NCBI RefSeq assembly: GCF_018413465.1
Contig: NZ_JAHCDK010000002.1
Coordinates: 372,001-436,000, forward strand
Length of the DNA stretch: 64,000 nt
Reading direction: 5' to 3'
From: Flavobacterium sp. CYK-55
Lineage (GTDB): Bacteria > Bacteroidota > Bacteroidia > Flavobacteriales > Flavobacteriaceae
Part shown: in pieces, positions 19,671 to 27,411 of the stretch
Layout of the letters: every line of letters begins with the position of its first letter
Numbering within the stretch: the stretch's first letter is position 1
The notes under the pieces: model-generated
The model's input: only the letters and a program-made list of their open reading frames with translations
Database searches by the model: none
What the model was told of the DNA's origin: nothing
Translations under genes and position numbers: made by a program

Positions 19671-19736
19671 AAAGTTTATAAGAGTTTATAAAGTTTAGAA
19701 AAGTTTAGGAAGTTTAAAAGGTTTATATAGTTTAGT
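19671..19736 (-). repeat. Phased ~10-bp tandem repeats between hpt and adk
   Basis: On the minus strand about six imperfect units of TAAACTTnn(n) follow each other with a 9-10 bp period. T runs recur about once per helical turn, which can produce intrinsic curvature. It fills the hpt-adk spacer. Confidence 0.75.
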
Positions 19737-20265
19737 TGGCGGCGAGTTGATAAACGTCGGGCAAATTGCGGCCGAGTCCGTCATAGTCGAGTCCGTAACC
19801 CACGATAAATTTATTCGGGATACGAATGCCAACATAGTCAATTTTGATGTCTTTTTTATACGCATCGGGTTTGAAAAACAAAGTGGCAAACTTGAGGTGT
19901 TTGACGTTTTGTGCTTTGAGCAGGGCTTTGAGTTCTTCGATGGTGTTTCCGGTATCAACAATATCTTCAATCACCACTACGGTGCGCCCTTCAAGGTTTT
20001 GGTTAACGCCGATGAGTTGTTTGACTTCATGGGTAGTTTGTGTGCCTTCATACGAAGCCATTTTTACAAAACTCACCTCGCACATACCGCGGTAGTGTTT
20101 CATTAAATCGGCCACCACCATAAAAGCACCGTTGAGTACGCCTATAAAAACCGGAACTTCTTCAAAAAAATCGTCGTCCATTTGTTTGGCCATATTTTGA
20201 ATGGCGAACTGAATTTCATCGGACGAGATGAAAGGTTCAAAAGTTTTGTCGTGTAAACGTATCAT
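19732..20265 (-). CDS. hpt: Hypoxanthine phosphoribosyltransferase
   Basis: Purine salvage enzyme that joins hypoxanthine or guanine to PRPP. The PRPP-binding signature VVVIEDIVDTGNT lies near residues 95-107, and the fold is recognised by FIGVLNGAFMVVADLM and the C-terminal KFIVGYGLDYDG. Length of 177 residues is typical. First gene of the hpt-adk-corC-obg group, with a good promoter directly upstream. Confidence 0.95.
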   Translation of the reverse strand: MIRLHDKTFEPFISSDEIQFAIQNMAKQMDDDFFEEVPVFIGVLNGAFMVVADLMKHYRGMCEVSFVKMASYEGTQTTHEVKQLIGVNQNLEGRTVVVIEDIVDTGNTIEELKALLKAQNVKHLKFATLFFKPDAYKKDIKIDYVGIRIPNKFIVGYGLDYDGLGRNLPDVYQLAAN

Positions 20266-20287
20266 GTTGTGCTGTTTGAATAAGCTG

Positions 20288-20320
20288 CAAATTTACACAA
20301 GTATTGACTACCACCTCAAT
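20288..20320 (-). promoter_or_regulatory. Promoter of hpt
   Basis: On the minus strand: ATTG (plus 20317-20320), a 21-nt spacer, then TAAATTTG (plus 20288-20295). Both elements and the spacing fit the Bacteroidota sigma-ABfr promoter TTG-N19-21-TAnnTTTG. The -7 ends 22 nt before the hpt start codon. Confidence 0.6.
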
Positions 20321-20359
20321 TGGTTGTGGACTTTTTTGCAAAAATGGTATATTTATGCA

Positions 20360-20899
20360 ATGAATATGAACTTCTACAAACAAATCACCACCGGTAACGC
20401 CGGACTTAAATGCCGAAACGCGAACATCAAACGCGTACTCGATGCGCCCGAATTGCTGCATGATTTGGTGCAGATAGCCACCAATCTTTCAGACAAAAAT
20501 CAGCACAAAGCCATCTGGATTGTTGAAATGCTCGCCGAACAAAACGCGGCTATACTCCAACCTTACGCGCAAAAATTATTAGATACGATTCCGCAATTTA
20601 AGCATGAATCGGCCATTCGTGGCTCGTCAAGGATTGTATTGTTTATGAGCAAGTTTGAGCCCATATTCTTGACCGAAGCCCAACAGCAAACTTGCATTGA
20701 AATCGCGTTAGATTGGCTCATCAACGACCAAATTAAAGTTGCACCCAAAGCCAATGCCTTGTATACTTTGGCGCATTATATGAAAAAGCAAACCTGGCTC
20801 AAAGATGAGCTCAGAGAAATCATCGGCAAAGATTTCGCCCAGCAATCGGTAGCCTACAAAGCGGCGGCGAAAGTCGTGCTCAAAAAGCTCAAAGCTTGA
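20360..20899 (+). CDS. All-alpha HEAT-like protein of unknown function
   Basis: 179 residues starting MNMNFYKQITTG; the frame is open further upstream but that part overlaps the hpt promoter and start, so I chose ATG 20360 (20366 is also possible). The protein consists of amphipathic helices with a HEAT/ARM-like look (KAIWIVEMLAEQN, KANALYTLAHYM, VAYKAAAKVVLKKL). Flavobacterial relatives are, as I recall, sometimes labelled adenylosuccinate lyase, but no lyase signature is visible here. Divergent from hpt. A possible promoter (TTG-N21-TATATTTA) ends only one base before the ATG, which would imply a nearly leaderless mRNA. Confidence 0.75.
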   Translation: MNMNFYKQITTGNAGLKCRNANIKRVLDAPELLHDLVQIATNLSDKNQHKAIWIVEMLAEQNAAILQPYAQKLLDTIPQFKHESAIRGSSRIVLFMSKFEPIFLTEAQQQTCIEIALDWLINDQIKVAPKANALYTLAHYMKKQTWLKDELREIIGKDFAQQSVAYKAAAKVVLKKLKA

Positions 20900-20921
20900 T
20901 GCATTGTTCCGGGATAAAAAT

Positions 20922-20929
20922 TATCTTTG
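20922..20929 (+). promoter_or_regulatory. Putative -7 element of purK-purE
   Basis: TATCTTTG is an exact TAnnTTTG match, 57 nt before the purK start. No -33 TTG lies at the preferred 19-21 nt spacing (nearest are 15 and 23). Confidence 0.5.
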
Positions 20930-20986
20930 CGCACACAACAACACAACACGTACTGATTAAGTACAAAACCAAAATAACTACAACCC

Positions 20987-22144
20987 ATGAATTATTTCTC
21001 TTCCGATTTTACCCTCGGAATCTTGGGCGGCGGTCAACTCGGCAAAATGCTCTTGACCGAAACGCGCAAATTTGACCTCAAAACTTTTGTGCTCGACCCC
21101 TCTGCTGAAGCGCCCGGACAATTTGGCTGCAACCGTTTTTTTCAAGGCGATTTGATGGATTTTGACACCGTTTACCACTTCGGAAAACAAGTTGATTTGC
21201 TCACCCTAGAAATTGAAAACGTCAATCTTGAGGCGCTCGAACAACTCGAAAACGAAGGTTTAAAAGTTTATCCATCTGTCCAGACTTTAAAGCTGATACA
21301 GAACAAAGGCACCCAAAAAGATTTTTACCAAAAGCATCAAATTCCCACTTCGGCACATCAGAGATTTTCTGATTTAAATGCATTACAAGCTGCTGTAACA
21401 TCAAGCGCAGTCAAGATGCCGTTTGTCTGGAAAGCCGCTCGATTTGGCTATGACGGCAACGGAGTTAAAATTGTGCGCAACTCAGAAAACTTAAACGCGT
21501 TGCCCGATACAGAATGTATTGCCGAACAACTCGTTCCCTTCACGCATGAATTGGCCGTCATTGTGGCGCGCTCAGCATCAGGCGAAGTCAAAACCTATCC
21601 GGTGGTTGAAATGGAATTTCACCCTGAAGCCAATCAAGTAGAATACGTGATTTGTCCGGCGAGAATTCCGGAGGATATCGCACAAAAAGCTACCCAAATT
21701 GCGCTGCAAGTCTCCACTGCTTTCGCGCACGTAGGCCTTTTGGCGGTTGAAATGTTTTTAACGGCAGACGGCGCCATTTATGTCAATGAAGTAGCGCCAC
21801 GTCCGCACAATTCAGGCCATTACAGTATTGAAGCCAGTTACACATCGCAATTTGAAAACCATCTGCGCGCCATACTGGGCTTACCGCTCGGAAACACCCA
21901 GAGCAAAGTAGCCGGCGTGATGGTCAATTTGGTCGGCGCCGAAGGTTATTCGGGCGAAGTTGTGTATGAAAATATCGAAAAAATCATGACGCTAGACGGA
22001 GTCACACCGCACATCTACGGCAAAAAACAAACACGCCCTTTCAGAAAAATGGGCCATGTAACCATTGTGCATCCTAGTATGAACCAAGCGCGCAAAACCG
22101 CCGAAGAAGTTAAAAAAACCATCCGCGTGATCAGTAAAAAATAA
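20987..22144 (+). CDS. purK: N5-carboxyaminoimidazole ribonucleotide synthase
   Basis: ATP-dependent carboxylation of AIR with bicarbonate in purine synthesis. N-terminal Rossmann part LGILGGGQLGKML (residues ~8-20), central ATP-grasp domain (VWKAARFGYDGNGVKIV, IAEQLVPFTHELAVIVARS) and C-terminal VNEVAPRPHNSGHYSIEA with the metal-site Glu and Asn. 385 residues is full length. Forms an operon with purE 42 nt downstream, whose product uses N5-CAIR. Confidence 0.97.
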   Translation: MNYFSSDFTLGILGGGQLGKMLLTETRKFDLKTFVLDPSAEAPGQFGCNRFFQGDLMDFDTVYHFGKQVDLLTLEIENVNLEALEQLENEGLKVYPSVQTLKLIQNKGTQKDFYQKHQIPTSAHQRFSDLNALQAAVTSSAVKMPFVWKAARFGYDGNGVKIVRNSENLNALPDTECIAEQLVPFTHELAVIVARSASGEVKTYPVVEMEFHPEANQVEYVICPARIPEDIAQKATQIALQVSTAFAHVGLLAVEMFLTADGAIYVNEVAPRPHNSGHYSIEASYTSQFENHLRAILGLPLGNTQSKVAGVMVNLVGAEGYSGEVVYENIEKIMTLDGVTPHIYGKKQTRPFRKMGHVTIVHPSMNQARKTAEEVKKTIRVISKK

Positions 22145-22186
22145 CCGCCGATTGTCTACATTTACAACGTCAAAAAAATCCAACCG

Positions 22187-22675
22187 ATGAAAGTAGCCAT
22201 CATCATGGGAAGCCAAAGCGACCTTCCCGTCATGCAAGAAGCCATAGATGTTTTACACCAATTGGGCATTGCCACGCAAGTTGATATTGTATCGGCCCAC
22301 CGAACCCCCGAAAAACTCGTCGAATTTAGCACCAGCGCACACAAAAACGGCATCAACGTCATCATTGCCGGCGCAGGCGGAGCGGCACATTTACCCGGTA
22401 TGGTGGCCTCAATGAGTCCGCTTCCGGTGATTGGCGTTCCGGTTAAATCAAGCAATTCTATAGACGGCTGGGATTCGGTTTTGTCGATTCTGCAAATGCC
22501 AGGCGGTGTGCCTGTGGCCACAGTAGCGCTCAACGGAGCCAAAAATGCAGGCATCTTGGCCGCCCAAATCATCGGCGCATCCAACCCTGAAGTGCTTCAA
22601 AAAATCATTGATTACAAACAAAGTCTCAAAGAAGCCGTTTTAAAAGCTTCGTCTGAATTAAAGAATAAATATTAG
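22187..22675 (+). CDS. purE: N5-CAIR mutase
   Basis: Converts N5-CAIR to CAIR, the step after PurK. Class I PurE motifs are clear: MGSQSDLPVM (residues 8-17), VSAHRTPEKL (~40-49), AGAGGAAHLPGM and GVPV, and SILQMPGGVPVATVA. 162 residues is standard. Confidence 0.97.
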   Translation: MKVAIIMGSQSDLPVMQEAIDVLHQLGIATQVDIVSAHRTPEKLVEFSTSAHKNGINVIIAGAGGAAHLPGMVASMSPLPVIGVPVKSSNSIDGWDSVLSILQMPGGVPVATVALNGAKNAGILAAQIIGASNPEVLQKIIDYKQSLKEAVLKASSELKNKY

Positions 22676-22710
22676 AAGCTTTTTCCCGCTGTTCGATTAC
22701 AAAGTGTTTT

Positions 22711-22778
22711 GCTAAAGCAAAAATACCTGAAGCCCACCGGGCTTCCTCCTCTTAATATCAAATCATCGGGGCTAAAGC
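22711..22778 (+). repeat. Dispersed repeat B, copy 2 (hairpin element)
   Basis: The 50-nt core 22720-22769 aligns without gaps to 17612-17661. Its hairpin is AAGCCC-ACC-GGGCTT, so three of the six stem pairs differ from copy 1 and all three stay paired. GCTAAAGC occurs on both sides (22711-22718 and 22771-22778). It lies between purE and the M3 peptidase, upstream of the peptidase ATG. Confidence 0.8.
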
Positions 22779-22801
22779 CAACGTTTTCGCTCAATAACAT
22801 T

Positions 22802-24826
22802 ATGCAAATACTTACCCAACGTTTCACGACACCACACAATACGGCACCGTTTAGCCAAATCAAACTCGAAGATTATCAACCGGCTTTTGAGGCCAACATC
22901 GCCGCCGCCCGCGCCGAGATTGACGCCATCATCAGTAATCCCGCAGCGCCCACTTTTGAAAACACCATTGAAGCTTTGGAATGCTCCGGGCAAGCGCTTG
23001 ATCGGTTATCATCGATTTTCTTCAACTTAAATTCAGCCCAAACCAACGAAACCATGCAAAAAATAGCGCAAGAAGTTTCACCCTTGCTCACGGCTTTTGG
23101 CAACGATATTGCGCTCAACGAAGATTTGTTCAAACGCGTCAAAACGGTCTACGAGCAGCGCGATCAGCTGAATCTTACCGCCGAACAAAGTATGTTGCTC
23201 GAGAAAAAATTCAAAGGTTTTAGCCGCAACGGAGCTTTGCTCTCTGAAGATAAAAAAGAGCGTTTGCGCGAAATTGACACCGAACTCGCCAAACTCAAAC
23301 TCACCTTTGGCGAAAATGTCTTGGCCGAAACCAATGACTATCAGTTGCACATTACCAACGAGGGTGAATTATCAGGTTTGCCCGAAGGCGCTAAAGAAGC
23401 TGCGGCTGCACTGGCACAATCTAAAAACCTTGAAGGTTGGTTGTTTACGCTAGATTTTCCGAGTTATATGCCGGTGGTTACCTATGCCGACAACCGAGCT
23501 TTGCGTCGTGAAATTGCTTTGGCTTATGGCAAAAAAGCATTCCAAAACAACCCATACAACAACACACAAAACATTCAAAAAATAGTAGCGCTGCGTCATG
23601 AACGCGCACAATTGTTGGGCTACGAATCACATGCGCATTTTGTACTTGAAGAACGTATGGCGCAAAACCCCGAGCGCGTAAAAACCTTTTTAGAAGAGTT
23701 ACTGCAAAAAGCCAAACCGGCTTCTGAGCGCGAATTTGCACAGCTGAGCGCTTTTGCAAAAAAATTAGATGGCATTGAACAACTCGAAAAATGGGATGGC
23801 GCTTATTATTCTGAAAAACTCAAACAAAAATTATTCAGCTTAGACGATGAATTGCTCAAGCCGTATTTTAAACTCGAAAATGTTTTAAATGGAGCGTTCA
23901 CGGTAGCTGAAAAACTCTTTGGCATTACTTTTCACGAAGTATCCAACATTGAGAAATACCATCCGGAAGTGCAAACCTATGAAGTGCGCGATTTTGAGCA
24001 GGAACTCGTGGCTATTTTTTATGCCGATTTCTTTCCGCGCAAAGGCAAACGCCCGGGCGCTTGGATGACTTCGTTTAAATCGCAATCTATTCAGAATGGC
24101 ATCAACGAACGTCCGCATGTATCGATTGTGTGCAACTTTACCCCGCCAACACCATCCAAACCATCGTTGTTGACTTTTAATGAAGTGACAACTTTATTCC
24201 ACGAATTTGGTCACGCACTACACGGCATGCTCGCCAATACAGTATATCCGAGTTTATCGGGTACTTCAGTATATTGGGATTTTGTGGAACTCCCAAGCCA
24301 AGTCATGGAAAACTGGTGTTACGAGCCCGAAGCTTTGGCTTTGTTTGCGCATCACTACCAAAGTGGCGAAGTAATTCCGCAAGAATACGTGAACAAAATC
24401 AAAGAAAGCGCGAGCTTTTTAGAAGGTATGGCTACTGTGCGTCAACTGAGTTTTGGTTTGCTCGATATGGCCTATCACACGCAGGCAACCGAAATCAAAG
24501 ACGTCAAAGCTTTTGAAGTGGCAGCTACCGAGCGCACCGCTTTGTATCCGGATGTGACGGAAAATTGTTTGAGCGTGTCGTTTTCGCATATTTTTCAGGG
24601 CGGATATTCATCGGGCTATTACAGCTACAAATGGGCCGAAGTTTTGGATGCCGATGCTTTTGAGTTCTTTCAAGAAAACGGAATTTTCAACAAAGAAATT
24701 GCCGAGCGTTTCAAAGAAAATGTTTTGTCAAAAGGCGGAACCGAATTACCGATGGAACTCTACAAACGCTTTCGCGGACAAGAACCCAAACCGGAAGCTT
24801 TGCTCAGACGCGCGGGTTTGTTGTAA
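22802..24826 (+). CDS. M3 family oligopeptidase (Dcp/OpdA-like)
   Basis: Cytoplasmic zinc metallopeptidase that degrades oligopeptides. The zinc motif HEFGH is at residues 467-471, with the further Glu ligand expected in MENWCYEPEA, and the substrate-binding GGYSSGYYSYKWAEVLDADAFE is near the C-terminus. 674 residues agrees with oligopeptidase A or peptidyl-dipeptidase Dcp. The frame is open back to a TTG at 22709, but that part is the repeat B element; ATG 22802 gives the family-like start MQILTQRFTTPHNTAPFSQI. Dcp and OpdA cannot be separated with certainty by eye. Convergent with the next gene. Confidence 0.93.
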   Translation: MQILTQRFTTPHNTAPFSQIKLEDYQPAFEANIAAARAEIDAIISNPAAPTFENTIEALECSGQALDRLSSIFFNLNSAQTNETMQKIAQEVSPLLTAFGNDIALNEDLFKRVKTVYEQRDQLNLTAEQSMLLEKKFKGFSRNGALLSEDKKERLREIDTELAKLKLTFGENVLAETNDYQLHITNEGELSGLPEGAKEAAAALAQSKNLEGWLFTLDFPSYMPVVTYADNRALRREIALAYGKKAFQNNPYNNTQNIQKIVALRHERAQLLGYESHAHFVLEERMAQNPERVKTFLEELLQKAKPASEREFAQLSAFAKKLDGIEQLEKWDGAYYSEKLKQKLFSLDDELLKPYFKLENVLNGAFTVAEKLFGITFHEVSNIEKYHPEVQTYEVRDFEQELVAIFYADFFPRKGKRPGAWMTSFKSQSIQNGINERPHVSIVCNFTPPTPSKPSLLTFNEVTTLFHEFGHALHGMLANTVYPSLSGTSVYWDFVELPSQVMENWCYEPEALALFAHHYQSGEVIPQEYVNKIKESASFLEGMATVRQLSFGLLDMAYHTQATEIKDVKAFEVAATERTALYPDVTENCLSVSFSHIFQGGYSSGYYSYKWAEVLDADAFEFFQENGIFNKEIAERFKENVLSKGGTELPMELYKRFRGQEPKPEALLRRAGLL

Positions 24827-24842
24827 TGCTCAATTCTGAAAA

Positions 24843-26192
24843 TTATAGTTTGATTACTTTTAAGGATCTTGGTTTTTCTTGCTCAAAGACTTTCAACCAA
24901 TAAACACCTTTTTCTAATGAACTTATATCAAGTTCTGTTTGATTGATTTGAGGATAACTATGATCTATTACAGATTTTCCGAGCACATCAATCACCTGGA
25001 TTTTTTGTATGTTTTGACCCGTAACCGTTAGAGATTTTTCAGTTGGATTTGGAAAGGCTTTGAGTGGATTTTTAGATGTAAAATCAGTAATTGCAAAGCA
25101 ACCACAAGGTGTAGCATTCCATTTAAAAATTCCGCCAACCAAAGGGCTTTCACTATAACCGCCTGCAAAACCATGACTTAGACTAAACATAGATATTTGG
25201 TTTCCATCAACCGGGACTGAATCATATATAGGCTCCCAAGTAATTCCTGAATCTACTGTGTAAGAAGAGCCTCTTTGAAAAATATGATCACTACCTATCA
25301 CAATATAGGCATGGAGAAGTCCGGGAATTGAAGAAATTGAGCCGTCGCGAAAATCCCCAGACCAAGCATGTTCAAACCAACTATTGCCTCCGTCAGAGGT
25401 ATAATACAAATTGAATTCTGATGCCAATATTCCGTTGTTTTGATCTGTAAAAGCAAAATCAACAGTTTCGTTATTGATCATTGCACCGCCAAAATCAGGG
25501 ATTGGAGATGACAAAGCAGTCCAAGTAAGGCCTCTGTCAGATGATTTTAAAAGCCGGTTATAAGTGGTCAGAATCCAAATGGTGTTTTCGGTAACTGTGT
25601 ATTTATTGCGTATACCGTATTCATCGGTAGCTAATGGAATTAATGCTTCTGAAATAGCCACGCGTGACCAATTCGCTCCGCCGTTGGTTGTGGTATAAAT
25701 TTCAAAATAACCACCCGCCGGATCGCCCATGGCTACTCCTTGATTTTGATTCCAAAAATGCACTAAGTTTGGATAGGATGATTCATCAGAGAAATCAGCT
25801 GAATTCTGTCTGTTCCAATGAACACCCCCATCGATGGTTTTCCAGATACCGCCCAAAACATTAGATGTTGTAGGAAAAACGGCCGCATAAGCTTCAGACG
25901 CAGAAGTTCCGGATATGTTGGCAATTTCTAAATTGGGTGCATCTGAGCCTAAATCAATTTCTGCAGAGGCCCAAACAAAACCGCCATCAAGGGTTTTTGA
26001 AAAACGTCTGATAGAACTTTGAGTTGATGCTCCGGATTCCATATTGAGCCATGTGACATTTTCATCGACAATTGAAATACTTCTAACGCCGGTGCCTTGA
26101 GCGGTTTGTGCTGTGGAATATTGTGTCCAAAAATCTTGGGCTTGGGCTTTTGAAGCCAGAAATAAAATAAAAATGAGGACTGCTTTTTTCAT
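24843..26192 (-). CDS. T9SS-exported Asp-box beta-propeller protein
   Basis: Secreted protein of 449 residues. I chose the ATG giving MKKAVLIFILFLASKAQAQ as signal peptide; the frame extends ten codons further. The body has several Asp-box (BNR/YCF48-like) motifs: TIDGGVHW, TTNGGANW, SSDRGLTW and TSDGGNSW, which point to a beta-propeller. The end is a type A T9SS sorting domain (FPNPTEKSLTV ... IQVIDVLGKSVID ... GVYWLKV). No catalytic residues are evident, so enzymatic or binding role is unknown. Confidence 0.88.
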   Translation of the reverse strand: MKKAVLIFILFLASKAQAQDFWTQYSTAQTAQGTGVRSISIVDENVTWLNMESGASTQSSIRRFSKTLDGGFVWASAEIDLGSDAPNLEIANISGTSASEAYAAVFPTTSNVLGGIWKTIDGGVHWNRQNSADFSDESSYPNLVHFWNQNQGVAMGDPAGGYFEIYTTTNGGANWSRVAISEALIPLATDEYGIRNKYTVTENTIWILTTYNRLLKSSDRGLTWTALSSPIPDFGGAMINNETVDFAFTDQNNGILASEFNLYYTSDGGNSWFEHAWSGDFRDGSISSIPGLLHAYIVIGSDHIFQRGSSYTVDSGITWEPIYDSVPVDGNQISMFSLSHGFAGGYSESPLVGGIFKWNATPCGCFAITDFTSKNPLKAFPNPTEKSLTVTGQNIQKIQVIDVLGKSVIDHSYPQINQTELDISSLEKGVYWLKVFEQEKPRSLKVIKL

Positions 26193-26298
26193 GATTGGAT
26201 GGATTATACAGTTTAGAATCAAACAAATATAGTTTTAAATGAATAAGATTTAACATCAAAAATGAATTGATTAAAACCCATTTTATAGGGAAACACTT

Positions 26299-26360
26299 GC
26301 GCTAGGGATTGCAGCAGAAAGCCCGCAGCGCAGCGAGGACTTGCCGCGAAAAGCCCGACC
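26299..26360 (+). repeat. Dispersed repeat A, copy 3
   Basis: Begins GCGCTAGGGATTGCAGC, has a GCAGCGCAGCGAGGAC centre as in copy 1, and ends GCGAAAAGCCCGACC. It lies in the 257-nt gap between the UbiA-like gene and the Asp-box gene; the rest of that gap is AT-rich with no gene seen. Confidence 0.65.
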
Positions 26361-26449
26361 TGAGCCAAAAGGAATGAAACAATCTTGTAGACTTTTTTTA
26401 GTGAGCAACACGAATTTGCAGTGACGCGTATGCAAGGGAGCGCCCAAAA

Positions 26450-27268
26450 CTAACGCGATAAAAACCAAACCGCGGCCCACCAAACCACCGGAATACTCTC
26501 GGCCCAAAACCATGAAAAATACCGTGATTGGTTGGCGTTGGCTTGCCACAACATCAGCGCTACTGTGGCGGCTAATCCGAATTTGACCAAGGAAATTTGC
26601 CACAGTTGGTGTGGCCAAACCAATTCAATGAACACAAAAATAGCCATGAGTAGCCAGCCCAAGCGGCGGGTAGCCTGCACCCCTATTTGTTGCGGAACGG
26701 TTTGCAAGTGTGGATCATCGGTTTTGAGATCGACAATTTCAAAAATGAGCACCAACGAAAATATCAGCAAAATGCGTTGTGCCGCAAATAAATAAAACGC
26801 TGAATCGATGGGCATTTGGGCATTAATCACCGGCAAAAAAAGGGTAACGCCCAGCCAACAAATCGTAACGATGTAGATTTTGATTCCGGCCCAATTGCGC
26901 GCGTTTTTTCGGTTCGGAAAAAAGGGCAAAGTATACAAAACAGTCAACAACAAAACCAGTAAAGAAAGCAGCTGAGTAAAGGCGTGCAAATGCCAAAAAC
27001 AATAAACTGCACCGAGCACAGCCATAAAACTGAGACCGGCAATGAGCAAATGTTTTGATTGGGGCGGCCTTTTTTGGGTTCGGACCAACGCGTCGTATTT
27101 GACAAAATTATAACCGACGATGGTTCCGAAAAAAGCAAAACCCGAAACGGCTTTATCATCGGGTAAGTGAAACCAGCATTGCGTGAGTTTGACCAAGGAC
27201 CAACACGAAAGCGCCACATGAAAACTGGCTTGCAGGTAAAAATCGAGTATGCGCTTAAAAATCGACAT
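26450..27268 (-). CDS. UbiA-like polytopic membrane protein
   Basis: 272 residues with about seven to eight hydrophobic segments. Two short acidic motifs sit where UbiA prenyltransferases have theirs: YNFVKYD near residues 54-60 and FEIVDLKTDDPHLQTVPQQIG near 165-185. The first motif is much weaker than the usual NDxxDxxxD, so prenyl-transfer activity is doubtful. No partner gene for quinone or carotenoid synthesis is adjacent. The function is not established. Confidence 0.6.
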   Translation of the reverse strand: MSIFKRILDFYLQASFHVALSCWSLVKLTQCWFHLPDDKAVSGFAFFGTIVGYNFVKYDALVRTQKRPPQSKHLLIAGLSFMAVLGAVYCFWHLHAFTQLLSLLVLLLTVLYTLPFFPNRKNARNWAGIKIYIVTICWLGVTLFLPVINAQMPIDSAFYLFAAQRILLIFSLVLIFEIVDLKTDDPHLQTVPQQIGVQATRRLGWLLMAIFVFIELVWPHQLWQISLVKFGLAATVALMLWQANANQSRYFSWFWAESIPVVWWAAVWFLSR

Positions 27269-27365
27269 AGCACAAAATTAGCAAACCTGTTAATAAGACT
27301 TGATTTTGGTTAACAAATTAATATAAATGAACCGTTAAATGGCCCTGATTTTTGAGATTAATCCA

Positions 27366-27373
27366 TAAATTTG
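27366..27373 (+). promoter_or_regulatory. Putative -7 element of gcvP
   Basis: TAAATTTG is an exact TAnnTTTG match, 38 nt before the gcvP start codon. No -33 element is clear. Confidence 0.45.
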
Positions 27374-27411
27374 TGCATCAAAATTTTAAACCTCTACCCT
27401 ATTAATACCTT

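Noticed and set aside
22709..22801. Longer N-terminus for the M3 peptidase
   Set aside because: This 31-codon extension is repeat B and flanking spacer; the ATG at 22802 gives the family-typical start.
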